From Plecoglossus altivelis (lineage: Eukaryota; Chordata; Actinopteri; Osmeriformes; Plecoglossidae), in NCBI GenBank assembly GCA_036571765.1, contig BROE01000025.1:3228414-3292413 (forward strand): 64,000 nt of DNA. Direction: 5' to 3'. The translations under genes and the position numbers were made by a program. The notes below the pieces were generated by a model. It was given only the letters and a program-made list of their open reading frames with translations. It did no database searches and was not told the DNA's origin. Shown here one piece after another: positions 33,997 through 45,977 of the stretch; position 1 is the stretch's first letter, and the number at the start of each line of letters is the position of its first letter.

Positions 33997-35370
33997 GGTT
34001 TCGAAAAAAATGCTGCCGCAAATATCGACTAATATCGAGACTGTACCTTACATATGTTGGTTTGACCAAAACAATTGTGTCCTCTTTACCTTTTTAAAGG
34101 TTTACAGCATATCATTACTAGGTATGTTCCACACCCTGAAATGGCGTCTTACTTCTTTTATTCAATGTCAATGTCATAAAATGTCATTAATCTACTTTCA
34201 ATTTCAGGTGAAAAAGTTCAAAGTCCCTACCTTGTTACTTACCTGCAATTCCTTTTCACTCCTCTAGATGATGCTGTAAGAATAAAGGATATCTGAAGGA
34301 ACCATTGAGTCATTGTAAGGTGGGAAAAGAATGCAACAGTGATACTGGTAAATCAACGCATGGATATCGGAATATCTTCACTTAAGCAATCAATATCTCA
34401 TGAATTTGTGAATAAGCCATCTGGTAGAGTAACCTATGTACATTTGTGTTTACTGTAACAATTAGAAAGTAGAATCGTTGTTTTAACAATACGTTATAAT
34501 GCACATCGGTAAAATAAAGGACATTCCTAAGAAGTTGATTTAATCTGTATTTATTCTGTCGAGTTTAGTTCTGATAGGGAACTTGTCATTTGTTTCTGTG
34601 TTGAAACTGAATCAATTGACTATGTTAAAATGATTAAATTGATATTTCAGTGGCCCTCAGTATTGTTTGAGATGACGGTTTCCAACATAGAAGTCTTACT
34701 GGTATGTTCCTTACTTATATATACTGTGGCATGCGTAGTTCTATTTCATTAATGAAATGTCATTATTAATAGGCGTCACATATCAATAGGCGTCACATAT
34801 TAATAGACGTCACATTCAAAAGTTCAGTACAAATAACCCTTTTTTTCTTCCTCGGAAACATATCAGGAGGGTTTACTGGAATTCTAATCCTAAATAGGTT
34901 CATTCCAAACACAAAAACGGTTCATTTCAAGTCTCCTTAATAAACCCTCCGCACCCCTTCTCCTCCAACCCCAGAACAGAATGCACCTGAGTTGCACTCA
35001 ATTATTATAGCAATGCTAGCTTGTCATGTTGCCTGTAATATGTGAACGCTATAAGTCAGCAATCAACCAACTTTACAATTGGCTTTTAATCGATCCACAA
35101 ACATAGGTCAGCTAAACAGATCATGTGCTTGTAATTCATCTTTGTCAGCTGCATAGGACGATTCATCAGTCTGGCGACCCCCCCTGCCTGCTAGCGTCCA
35201 GTCTCCACCTATTCACAGGTGTGAGTCAGCACCATCCAGCTCAGTGAGGTCTGGGGATCTGCAGACGATTTGGCGTTGAAGTAGTCCACTCATCCGGCAT
35301 CATCCGTCCATGGGCCGACCCCCAAACCAGATGTGTCCGTGCGTGTCCCTTTTAAGAGAACACTCCAGTA
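33997..35370. other. 5' flank of TRIM copy B
   Basis: Array-specific flank: AT-rich part, then the block with CTGCCTGCTAGCGTCCAGTC near 35,185, ending abruptly at CTCCAGTACTAA (about 35,373), where the orphan exon unit is joined. Contains a short triplicated TAGGCGTCACATAT-type repeat at 34,770-34,815. No gene seen. Confidence 0.6.
34196..34205 (-). promoter_or_regulatory. ISRE-like element, TRIM copy B
   Basis: Minus strand GAAATTGAAA, 200 bp upstream of the copy B start codon; aligned with the copy A element. Confidence 0.42.
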
Positions 35371-35466
35371 CTAATACACCATTAAAGACAACTTTAACCA
35401 CTTCAAGAGTGTCATTGTATTAGATCTCAAAGCACCATGTTTATCTGACAGTTTTCTTCCTCTCAC

Positions 35467-35943
35467 CTTGTGATCCTGGGCAGCTTCATCCACTGGGACC
35501 CAGGTGTGAGATTTGTGTTTCCTGGAGGTCTGACACACTAAGCAGATGGGTTCTTTATCCTCCAGACAGAACAGCTGGAGCTTCTCTCTATGCAGACTGC
35601 AGAGCACCTCAGACTCTCTGCCACCACCAGTCAAGGGTTTCACCTCTGAGTCTTTGTGACGCACCACCTTCCACCTCTCCTCTTCCTTGTTCCTCTCCTC
35701 TGACGATCCTGCTGTCTGTCTCCCAGCAAATGAGTCTGCTAAATCCTTCAATGAAAAATTGATTTCTGGAATATCTTTCGATAATTTTCTCTTACAAACA
35801 GGACAGTTCTTGTTTTTCACCTGATCCCAGAACTTAGTCAGACAGCTGAAGCAGAAGCTGTGGTGGCAGCGCAGAGACACAGGATCTCTGAAAGTCTCTG
35901 TGCAAACGTGACAGGTCAAGTAACTCTCAAATTTCTCAGCCAT
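35467..35943 (-). CDS. orphan TRIM35-like first exon (RING + B-box), copy B'
   Basis: A 477-bp open exon from ATG to DEAAQDHK with intact RING cysteines and histidines, intact B-box 2 and a good GTGAGA donor, but no exon 2-5 follows before the block ends at about 35,373. Reading on through the donor gives a 190-residue RING/B-box protein that stops at 35,371. The next acceptors downstream on the minus strand are those of copy B, so it may act as an alternative first exon for copy B exons 2-5. Otherwise it is a duplication fragment. ISRE-like element 203 bp upstream (36,146-36,155). Confidence 0.65.
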
Positions 35944-36145
35944 GGTTTCTGAAAAAATGTTTCCGCTTATATCGACTAATATCGAGACTGATCCTTAATT
36001 ATGTTGTAGTTTTGACCAAAACAATAGTGTCCTCTTTAGCTTTTTAAAAGTTTACAGCATATCATTCCTAGGTCTGTTCCACACCCTGAAATGGCGTCTT
36101 ACTTCTTTTATTCAATGTCAATGTCATATAATGTCATTAAAATAC

Positions 36146-36155
36146 TTTCAATTTC
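36146..36155 (-). promoter_or_regulatory. ISRE-like element, orphan exon B'
   Basis: Minus strand GAAATTGAAA, 203 bp upstream of the B' start codon, in the same aligned position as in copies A, B and E. Confidence 0.42.
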
Positions 36156-36228
36156 AGGTGAAAAAGTTCAAAGTCCCTACCTTGTTACTTACCTGCAACT
36201 CCTTCTGTAACTCCTTCATTACTGTGGG

Positions 36229-36560
36229 GAAGTTGTGGCCTGATGGTTAGGGAGTCAGGCTTATAACCTGCAAGTTGCTGGTTCAATTCTCACACCCGGC
36301 AGGAATTGAAGGTGGGGATTGTGAACAAACACTCTCTCTGCCTTCGATACCATGACTGAAGTGCCCTTGAGCAAGGCACCGAACCCCCAATTGCCTCCCA
36401 GGCGCTGGAGCAATAGCTCTCACTGCTCCCGGTGTATGTTCACTGTGTGTGCCTGCGGTTGCCCACTACTCACTTGCTGTGTGTGCACTTGGATTGGTTA
36501 AATGCAGAGGTAAATTTAGAGTATGGGTAACCATACTTGGCAATACGTCACTTCACTTCT
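36229..36560 (+). mobile_element. tRNA-derived SINE, second family
   Basis: tRNA-like head (GTGGCCTGATGGTTAGGGAG and GGTTCAATTCTCACACC), body with GAGCAAGGCACCGAACCCCC and GGTTAAATGCAGAGG, tail GGTAACCATACTTGG then CACTTCACTTC. This is a widespread fish SINE; I do not name the family. It lies upstream of the orphan exon and is absent from the other TRIM copies. Confidence 0.8.
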
Positions 36561-37818
36561 CAATCCTCTAGATGCGTACTTTAGGACTGCAGGATCCTCC
36601 CCACAGCAGTGAGTCATCATGGAGTGAGTCAGCAGGAGGAATGTGGTCTCTCTGAGCCTCCTGTATCCCCCCCCACCCAGTAGGGAGCCCCCCCTACCCT
36701 GACAACCCTGAGGTGACCACCCTGCAGGGATCTCTGGCTCCCTGCTCCTCCTCCCTCAGGTGCAAACCTCCTTCCATCTTCTCTCAGCAGTCGGCTCTTC
36801 ACACTTCCTCCTGGGCTCTTCCTCCTCACTTTGGGTTTCTTCTGTATAATAATCTTGATCCTGGAGTTCTCGGATTCTCCAGGTTATGGCTCTGTTCTCT
36901 CCAATGTACTACATGTGTCTCTAACTTAAGGAAATGTGTCAAGGTGTTATCAATAAAATGAGAATTTAAGTAACAAACATTCAACATTGATTTTCTTGTG
37001 ATTTCATAAGGTAGGATATTTTCAACAAGGGTGATGTTAGTAACTAGGAATTCTCCAGTTGTCAACATGTTCTCAGTACTTTGAAAGACTTTTTACAATT
37101 TAAGATTGTTAGATGAGAGGCAGGGAAAGGCTGTCAGTCACAGCACCAGAGAGGATGTAGAACACAGGCAGGATATGACATCATGTCAGTAAATCTTTGT
37201 CCCCTTGTGCTGTTCAGGAAAAGCCTTTCAATGTATGTAGCTATGGTTATGTTTTATAAGATTAAATATAAAAAAACACTTCCCAAATATTGTATAAAAC
37301 TTTAATTTATTTGGAGAGATTTTTTAAATTACAGTGAATCAACATCTCAACAATAGTGACACGGAACAACAGTGTACACATGTTCAGTTAGTTAAAGTAA
37401 AACATGCTTAAATGTGCAGTTGGGTAGAATGATATGTAAGGATGCAGTAGAGAACATGGTTATGTAACATGTGAACGTTCAGTGTACCATTCATTTTGTA
37501 AATGTCAAAATGCACAAAGTTCACTGGAATCAGGTAAAATAACATATAGAATATGTAAGATATGTAATCCTCACCCCTAATTATGAAAAAGATAATAGTA
37601 TACTAATTTCAAACTGTTCAAAGATACCTGCTTCCAAATAACTGAACAGTGATCAATTCTCCTCCCTCATACATATCTGGTTATTGGACATCTCAAATGT
37701 GGATCATCAGGTAATCAACCATCAGGTTCCACAGTGACCAGTGTCAATATAAAAGTACACTTTAACATCCTTCATGAGTGACCAACAGAGCAGAAGATCT
37801 TCCTCCTGTATGTTCTAC

Positions 37819-37853
<35 letters not shown>

Positions 37854-37921
37854 CTATAACCACAATCATCATCATTAACAACAATAACAACCACCAGGTA
37901 CAATCAGGCACAACACACACC

Positions 37922-39629
37922 TCACTGGGATGACATCACAGACACAGACACCTCTGATTGGCAGATCTTTACATCAGGGAGTTTTGCATCACCATCACAT
38001 CCAGTATTGAAGTATGGGTAGATTTTCTCAGTGAAGGAGTCTTTATAAGTGTGGATGTGAGTCATGTCTTCAGGGTCGTAGAAAGACACCTGCTCCCTGT
38101 CCAAGTCCAAATGAACTCTGATCCTCTGTGGTTTCCTCTTCAGAAGAAGAGTCTTACCTAGACAATCTATGTACTTACCACTCCTCAGACATAGACACCA
38201 GACTCCATACTTTGGGTTCGCTCTACACTCCCCCTTCCTGTCTACTGACTCTCTGGCCACACCTATACTCCACTCAGGATGGTCCCCCACCTCCACCTCC
38301 CAGCTGTGCTTCCCTGAGCTGAACCCCTCAGATCCCAGAACATTTGCGTACTTGGTGTTCCTCTCTGGGTTGTCAGGGAGCTGCTGCTTGGAGCGTGTGC
38401 ATCTAACACTGGTCAGATCATCAGACAGAGTGTGCCAAGGTGATGCAGTGTTTGGGTCCAGAATGACAGGAGTGAAGCAGACCACCCCCTTCATCTTCTC
38501 CCACACTCTGAAGGGCAGGTTGCCCAGGTGTTTGGCCACGTCTATCAGCGCTCCTGAGACCGGCTGTGGATCCGGCAGTGTGACCTGGGCTCTGGAACAA
38601 ATGTTCATGATCAGTGTCGATGAGCGTACACATTCAAAGTTAGACATAGTAAAAACAATATCAATGATAAATTCACGTACTTCTTCTGTGTGATACTGAT
38701 GTGCTGGAACAAAACAAAAGATCATTGACAAGCATTGTCATCAAAACCATGTTGTCATATTAGCATGAAGTGTCATCTGAAACATCCTTACCTGCAGGAA
38801 TGACACATCATCTGCATTTAGCTCTTGCTTTATGGCTTTAATTGTGTCTGAAAGTGAGATTATCTCTCTATTCATTCCCTCAATCTTGTCTTTCATGATC
38901 TCTCTCTTCTCTTTGTGCTCTCTGGTCAGAGCTGCAATCCTGGCCTGTTCTTCCTCATGTAGAAACTGGTGAAGCTTGTTGAACTCCTCCTTTATTTGCA
39001 TCTCTGTGTTTACTGTCTGGGTCTGTTAGAGCCACAGAAGACCTCACATTAGCATTTTATGATTTCTTTTTATACAATAAATAACAGATCTTTACTGATT
39101 GATTCAATACCTGTTGGCCACAGCACTGGCTACCACATACCTCAATGTGTTCTGCAATCTTTTCACATGTTAGTTTAACTTGATTACAGTCCTCCAGTTT
39201 CTTCTCTAAGGGCTTCAGGGCAGCCTGAATTGTTTCCTGAAAATGACACATAACATACATTTACAATCTCATCTAATAACGAATCAGAAAACACCGACTG
39301 TAAGTTATTGGACAGTGGCAACAGAAATGATCAACAGTTTACACCATTAAAGGCAACTTTAACCACTTCAAGAGTGTCCTTGTATTAGATCTCAAAGCAC
39401 CATGTTTATCTGACAGCTTTCTTCCTCTCACCTTGTGATCCAGGGCAGCTTCATCCACTGGGACACAGGTGTGAGATTTGTGTTTCTTGGAGGTCTGACA
39501 CACTAAGCAGATGGGTTCTTTATCCTCCTGACAGAACAGCTGGAGCTTCTCTCTATGCAGACTGCAGAGCACCTCAGACTCTCTGCCACCACCAGTCAAG
39601 GATTTCACTAAGCTGCTCAGTGTGTCCAT
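37922..39629 (-). CDS. TRIM35-like, copy C, RING-less
   Basis: Exons (minus): 39432-39629, 39141-39236, 38792-39022, 38681-38703, 37922-38591; 405 residues if started at MDTLSSL. Homology to the other first exons stops at about 39,608, just before the B-box, and the RING is missing. An in-frame ATG 7 codons further upstream opens into B-box 2 (CSLH ... CQED ... CLVCQTS ... HKSH), the coiled coil and a full PRY-SPRY. It could make a B-box/coiled-coil/SPRY protein without ligase activity, possibly dominant-negative by pairing with sister coiled coils, or be a pseudogene. Its 5' flank (39,610-40,260) is the most diverged of the array. A GAAATTGAAA element lies 327 bp upstream (39,956-39,965). 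Confidence 0.7.
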
Positions 39630-41552
39630 GTCAACAGTTACCCCTTAAACAAGACAATGCAACGAGAAGAGAGTTCTTATCCTTCCAGTATTGCTCCAAA
39701 CAGAAGCTGTGGATAGAAGGCTGCTTGATGGTCACAAGGGGACGTTCGACGGATGAGATCCTCTCACCAGCAGGTCTTTTCTCCTGAGTCCTTTTAGTTC
39801 AACAGAGACAGATCATCACGCACTACTTTTCAATTGATAAGTGAGGGTGTGTTCAGTTTCTCTTTATCTTTTAAGAAGTTCACAGCACAACTCCCAGGTC
39901 TGTTCCACTTCCTGAAATGGCATTTTCCTTTGTGTAGGCAATGTCAGAAAAGTAGTTTCAATTTCTGTTATTCAAATTTGTTCCAAGTTCTTCCCTTATG
40001 TTCTTTACCTGCCATTTCTTCTCACTCCTCTAGATGGTGCTGTAGGACTGCAGGAAGTCTGAAGCTACACTTGTGTCATGGTGAGGTAGGAACGGTTTCC
40101 ATCAGTAATGTTGAAGATACAACACTTCATGTACTCTGTATGATTAAGTGCATAGGAATGCTTGGGACTGAGGACAGTTTGAATTAGTGTCAAACAATTC
40201 AGTAGTGAATAGACGCTTGAACTCAGGTTTACAAACATTTCAGCGCTTGACTCGGTACCTTGCCCCCACGGTCAATCTAGCCTAGAATGTTGTCATTACA
40301 GGTCAATCGAAATGGAAAGTGTTGATTCAATGATATTATCACAGACACACCCGCCTGTTTTGAACTACAACTGGGTACCACACCGAGGGGGCGGGGCTAT
40401 GGGCGATGTCGCAACCCCTCCCTATACAGACCGGTTCGTGGATGACGCGAGGAGAGAGGGTGCTTTCACGAGCCGTCCTTTCGCAAGAGCAAGGGAGGAG
40501 AGTGTAGAAGATGACGACCAACATTCGCTACAAGAGCCGGATCCCGATTAAATCGGGTAAGAATCATTCGTGTGTGATTTGACGTATTCGTATTGATGCT
40601 GCAGTGTTAAAACGGTGGTTGGTTTCATCCTTGGATTTCATAAAGTGGGACATGTCCAAATAGTGTTATGTCAGTTACTGGCCAATCTCCAGTTTCCAAC
40701 ATATCTCTGTACTGATGTTCAAAGACTTGTTCATTTAACATTCACAGCATCAGGTTGTAGATGAAAGGCAGGTAAAGACTATCAGTGACAGAGCTCTTCC
40801 AGAAAGGATGCAGACAGGATGAAACATCATGTGAACACACGTTTCTCCTTTAGGATTCATTCTAAAGTTAAAAAACTAAAACTTATCATGAGTTATCATG
40901 GATATGTTGTACTGTATTAAATATCAAAAACACTTCGCAAATATCGTAGGGGTTTTTCGTTTATTCTGATAGATTTGTCTAATTACAGCGAATCTACATA
41001 ATGTTTTCAATGGGGATACTGATCAACAACAAACATTTTCATCTTATCAAAACCAAATTGGCTTGGTGCTGGTGGGTTACATGATTTATAAGGATGCAGT
41101 ACGTAAACATGATAATATATCATTTTCACATTGTGTATCATTCATATTGCCACTACCAAACAACATAAAATCCACTAAATGAATTATGACAACACATAAA
41201 CTGTGTAATACTAACCTCTCTGTCAGAAAGTAGATCACATAATGATATAAATGATTTAAACATACAATTTCTGGGGTACTGCCAGACAACTCCCTCCAAA
41301 TAACGGAACAGTGATCAAATCTCCTCCCTCATACATATCTGGTTATTGGACGTCTCGCTCAAATGTGGATCGATCACTGGGTCATCAACCATCAGGTTCC
41401 ACAGTGACCAGTGTCAATATAAAAGTACACTTTAACATCCTTCATGAGTGACCAACAGAGCAGAGGATCTTCCTCATGCATGTTCTACCATCATCATCAT
41501 AATCATCATCATTAACAATAACCACCAGGTACAATCAGGTACAACACACACC
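39630..41552. other. copy C 5' flank, promoter-like cassette and copy D 3' flank
   Basis: 39,630-40,260 is diverged TRIM 5' flank. 40,262 onward begins the duplicated block shared with 45,978 onward, starting with a GC-rich cassette (see separate entry). Copy D 3' flank follows, with minus-strand AATAAA at 40,960-40,965. Confidence 0.6.
40262..40640 (+). repeat. duplicated GC-rich promoter-like cassette, copy 1
   Basis: Essentially identical to 45,978-46,356. Has a GC box (GGGGGCGGGGC), no TATA box, a 79-codon plus-strand frame (40312-40551, start MESVDSMIL), and an overlapping short frame MTTNIRYKSRIPIKS that runs straight into a canonical GGTAAGAAT donor at about 40,556. This looks like the first exon and promoter of some gene caught in the duplication. 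I do not recognise the protein. Confidence 0.5.
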
Positions 41553-44045
41553 TCACTGGGATGACATCACAGACACCTCTGATTGGCAGATCTTTACATC
41601 AGGGTGTTTGGCATCACCATCTCTTCCAATACTGAATAATGGGTAGAGTTTCTCAGTGAAGGAGTCTTTATAAGTGTGGATGTGAGTCATGTCTTCAGGG
41701 TCGTAGAAGGACACCTTCCCCCTGTCCATGTCCAGCTGAACTCTGATCCTCTGTGGTCTCCTCTTCAGAGGAAGAGTCTCACCCAGACCATCCATGTACA
41801 TACCACTCTTCAGAGATAGACTCCAGATTCCAGACTGTGGGCTTACACTACGCCCCCTCTTCCTGTCTACTGACTCTCTGGCCACACCTATACTCCAGAA
41901 AGGATGGTCCCCCACCTCCACCTCCCAGCTGTGCTTCCCTGAGCTGAACCCCTCAGAACCCAGAACATTGGCGTACTTGGTGTTCCTCTCTGGGTTGTCA
42001 GGGAGCTGCTGCTTTGAGCTTGTGTGTCTAACACTGGTCACATCATCAGACAGAGAGAGCCAAGGTGATGCAGTGTTTGGGTCCAGAATGACTGGAGTGA
42101 AGCAGACCACCCCCTTCATCTTCTCCCACACTCTGAAAGGCAGGTTGCCCAGGTGTTTGGCCACGTCTATCAGCGCTCCTGAGACCGGCTGTGGATCCGG
42201 CAGTGTGACCTGGGCTCTGGAACAAATGTTCATGATCAGTGTCGATGAGGGTACATATTCAAAGTTCAACATAGTAAAAATATATCAATGATAAATTCAC
42301 GTACTTCTTCTGTGTGATACTGAAGTGCTGGAACAAAACAAAAGATCATTGACAAGCATTGTCATCAAAACCATGTTGTCATATTAGCATGAAGTGTCAT
42401 CTGAAACATCCTTACCTGCAGGAATGACACATCATCTGCATTTAGCTCTTGCTTTATGGCTTTAATTGTGTCTGAAAGTGAGACTATCTCTCTATTCATT
42501 CCCTCAATCTTGTCTTTCATGATCTCTCTCTTCTCTTTGTGCTCTCTGGTCAGAGCTGCAATCCTGGCCTGTTCTTCCTCATGTAGAAACTGGTGAAGCT
42601 TGTTGAACTCATCCTTTATCTGCTTCTCTGTGTTTACTGTCTGGGTCTGTTAGAGCCACAGAAGACCTCACATTAACATTTTATGATTCCTTTTTAAACA
42701 ATAATAAACAGATTCTTACCAATTCATTCAATGCCTGTTGGCCACAGCACTGGCTACCACATACCTCAATGTGTTGTGCAATCTCTTCACATGTTAGTTT
42801 AACTTGATTACAGTACTCCAGTTGCTTCTCTAAGGGCTTCAGGGCAGCCTGAATTGTTTCCTAAAAATGACACATAACATACATTTACAATCTTCATCTA
42901 ATAACGAATCAGAAAAGAGAGACTGTAAGTTATTGGACAGTGGTAACAGAAACGATCAACAGTTTACACCATTAAAGGCAACTTTAATCAATTTGTTAGA
43001 GTATTTGTGTGCTTACCACATTTACTCTGGATGCTGAATAACACTAGTTAGAACAGATTGTACCATACCATTTGTATCATGCATCAAAGATAATCAACAG
43101 GATACCTATGCAATAACGAGATGTCTCCATCCCACATTCTGTGCCTGCTGGGGACCAGCGCCGGTGGGCTGCCTATGCGGGAGAGAAGCTACGTCCTTGG
43201 CTGAGGAAAGCGGCGGAGGAGATGGCTTCTCGCGCAGACAGTCGTATCTCAAGCTTATCTTGCAACTCATGACTCTATTTGCATTGCTGCTGTGTGTTCC
43301 CCCTCCCTTTAGAGCAGCAATGCACTTTGTAACTAAGGCCCTGACGACAATAAAAAGAGGGTTCGGCGAGTTGTGCTTCAGAGCGGTAGGAGGTTGTAAC
43401 GGAGTACAACTCCGTTCTCCTCGCGAGTTCCATCTAAAAAGTACTTAACTCTCTCGTCTTTCTCCTTGTGTTCTTTAATATTTCAGGTTTCACAAACCTA
43501 CAACACTTCAATAGTGTCCTTGTATTAGATCTCAAAGCACCATGTTTATCTGACTGTTTTCTTCCTCTCACCTTGTGATCCTGGGCAGCTTCATCCACTG
43601 GGACACAGGTGTGAGATTTGTGATCCCTGGAGGTCTGACACACTAAGCAGATGAGTTCTTTATCCTCCTGACAGAACAGCTGGAGCTTCTCTCTATGCAG
43701 ACTGCAGAGCACCTCAGACTCTTTGCCACCACCAGTCAAGGGTTTCACCTCTGAGTGTTTGCGACACAACACCTCCACCCGCTCCTCTCCTGTCCTCACC
43801 TCTGACGATCCTGCTTTCTGTCTCCCAGCAAATGAGTCAGCAACATTCTTCAATGAAAAATTGACACTTAGAATATCCTTCGATGATTTTCTCTTACAAA
43901 CAGGACAGTTCTTGGTTTTCGCCTGATCCCAGAACTTAGTCAGACAGCTGAAGCAGAAGCTGTGGTGGCAGCCCAGAGACACAGGATCTCTGAAAGTCTC
44001 TGTGCAGACGTGACAGGTCAAGTAACTCTCAAATTTCTCAGCCAT
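41553..44045 (-). CDS. TRIM35-like E3 ubiquitin ligase, copy D
   Basis: Exons (minus): 43572-44045, 42765-42860, 42416-42646, 42305-42327, 41553-42216; 495 residues, all junctions in frame. RING (CHVC, CHHSFCFSC, CPVC) and B-box 2 are intact, followed by coiled coil and PRY-SPRY (LDPNTA, LPDNPE, WEVEV, YDPEDM). The tail lacks two residues (SEVSVMSSQ). The exon 2 acceptor is TAG rather than CAG. Intron 1 carries the LTR-like insertion. The proximal ISRE-like site of the other copies has been deleted, but a GAAACTGAAAC lies at 44,615-44,625, about 570 bp upstream. Its SPRY variable segment (RGRSVSPQSGIWSLSL) is the most distinct of the array. Confidence 0.88.
42994..43505 (+). mobile_element. 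solo-LTR-like insertion in copy D intron 1
   Basis: 512 bp with TGTTAG at one end and CTACAACA at the other, AATAAA at 43,349-43,354, homologous to 32,890-33,450 and at the same intron position. Contains a short inverted repeat (GAACGGAG type) near 43,398-43,422. No coding sequence. Confidence 0.55.
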
Positions 44046-44614
44046 GGTTTCTGAAAAAATGTTTCCGCTTATATCGACTAATATCGAGACTGAGCCTTAA
44101 TTACGTTGTAGTTTTGACCAAAACAATTGTGTCCTCTTTACCTTTTTAAAAGTTTACAGCATATCATTCCTAGGTCTGTTCCACACCCTGAAATGGCGTC
44201 TTACTTCATTTATGCAAAACAGAAAAAGTTAAAAGTCCCTACCTTGTTACTTACCTGCAACTCCTTCTCACTCCCCTAGATGGTGCTGTAGGACTAAAGG
44301 ATATCTGAAGGAACCATTGAGTCATTGTAAAGTGGGAAAAGAATGCAACAGTGATACTGGTAAATCAACGCATGGATTTCGGAATATCTTCATTTAAGCG
44401 ATCAATATCTCACGATTTTGTGAATAAGCCATCTGGTAGAGTAATCTATGTACATTTATGTTAACTGTAACAATTAGAAAGTAGAATCGTTGTTTTAACA
44501 ATACGTTATAATGCACATCGGTAAAATAAAGGACATTCCTAAGAAGTTGATTTAATCTGTATTTATTCTGTCGAGTTTAGTTCTGATAGGGAACTTGTCA
44601 TTTGTTTCAGTGTT

Positions 44615-44625
44615 GAAACTGAAAC
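44615..44625 (+). promoter_or_regulatory. distal ISRE-like element, TRIM copy D
   Basis: GAAACTGAAAC on the plus strand. Copies B and E have GAAACTGAATC at the same place, one base short of the consensus, so only D has the full form here. Confidence 0.35.
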
Positions 44626-45602
44626 AAGTGACTATGTTAAAAGGATTAAATTGATATTTCACTGGCCCTCAGTATTGTTTGAGATGACGGTTTCCAACAT
44701 AGAAGTATTACTGGGGTTGTTCCTTATTTATATATACTGTGGCATCCATAGTTCTTTTTCATTCATGAAATGTCATTATTAATAGGCGTCACATTCAAAA
44801 GTGACTAAACCAGTACAAATAACATATTTTTCCCCCTCTGAAACATGTCAGAAGGTTTACTGGAATTCTAATCCAAAATAGGTTCATTCCAAACCCAAAA
44901 ACGGTCCATTTCAAGTCACCCTAATTAACCCTCCGCACCCCCTCTCCCCAAACCCCAGAACAGATTGTACCTGAGTTGCACCCAATTATTATAGCAATGC
45001 TAGCTTGTCATGTTGCCTGTAATATGTGAACACTATAGGTCAGCAATCAACTAACTTTACATTTGGCTTTTAATGGATCCACAAACATAGGTCAGCTAAA
45101 CAGATCATGTGCTTGTAATTCATCTTTGTCAGCTGCATAGGACGATTCATCAGTCTGGCGACCCCCCCTGCCTGCTAGCGTCCAGTCTCCACCTATTCAC
45201 AGGTGTGAGTCAGCACCATCCAGCTCGGTGAGATCTGGGGATCTGCAGACGATTTGGCGTTGAAGTAATCCACTCATCCGGCATCATCCGTCCATGGGCC
45301 GACCCCCAAACCAGATGTGTCCGTGCGTGTCCCTTTTAAGAGAACACTCCAGTACTAACCAGAGTGCAGGATGGTGATTCCAGTCACTGTCTAAGCAAAT
45401 CCAAGGCAGCGTTGATCCTTCCCAAAAAATAACCTATCAGTGTGTAAGACGTCAGAGAACTTCCTCGAATTGCAGCCAATCGGACTTCAGGGTGATCGAC
45501 ACTAATACTGTCAGCCTCTCCCTCTTAACTAACCCGAAGACTTCGCTACATGATTAAGGTGCACATAGGGGAGGAACATTGTAATGGCTTGGACTCAATT
45601 AA

Positions 45603-45650
45603 AAACTAACATGTGAAAAGATTGCAGAACACATTGAGGTATGTGGTAGC
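45603..45650 (+). pseudogene. inverted fragment of TRIM exon 2
   Basis: Plus strand reads AAACTAACATGTGAAAAGAT, continuing to GAACACATTGAG and the donor GTATGTGGTAG, i.e. LTCEKIAEHIE plus intron start. It matches the copy C exon 2 3' half (39,141 region), in the opposite orientation to every other TRIM exon here. Confidence 0.75.
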
Positions 45651-45977
45651 GGATAGGGTAGCGATGTTTGGAATATAGTGTCAAAACAATTCAGGTAGGT
45701 GTATGTATGATCCAAGACCGCCCTTGACTCCAGAGGTTTGACCACCCAAGAACATTTCAGAAGTCGTTAGACAATCGGCAGGTAAGAGCCCATTGAACCT
45801 CAAATTCCAATCAATTGGCCTCCATAAAGACTATGCTTCATTCTAATGTTAAAATAACACCAAAAGAGAATGTTCTAACGTACTAGAATATCTATTGTGA
45901 GTCTTTTATTTTTTTAGACTCTGTGGCTGGTTAAGGTTAAAAAGACCCGAGAGTAATCCTACAGAGCACAGAAGCCA

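Larger units (their letters stand above)
35944..37921. other. flanks between orphan exon B' and TRIM copy C
   Basis: B' 5' flank, the SINE, then from about 36,600 a block duplicated from 24,365-25,640, including a plus-strand AATAAA (36,954-36,959) and a minus-strand AATAAA for copy C at 37,306-37,311, and a long ATC trinucleotide run at about 37,815-37,855. No gene seen. Confidence 0.6.
40262..45533. repeat. segmental duplication unit D
   Basis: Pairs with 45978-50770. The units are colinear; unit D is longer by about the length of the LTR-like insertion (42,994-43,505). Both start at GCCCCCACGGTC and end at CTTAACTAAC. Confidence 0.8.
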
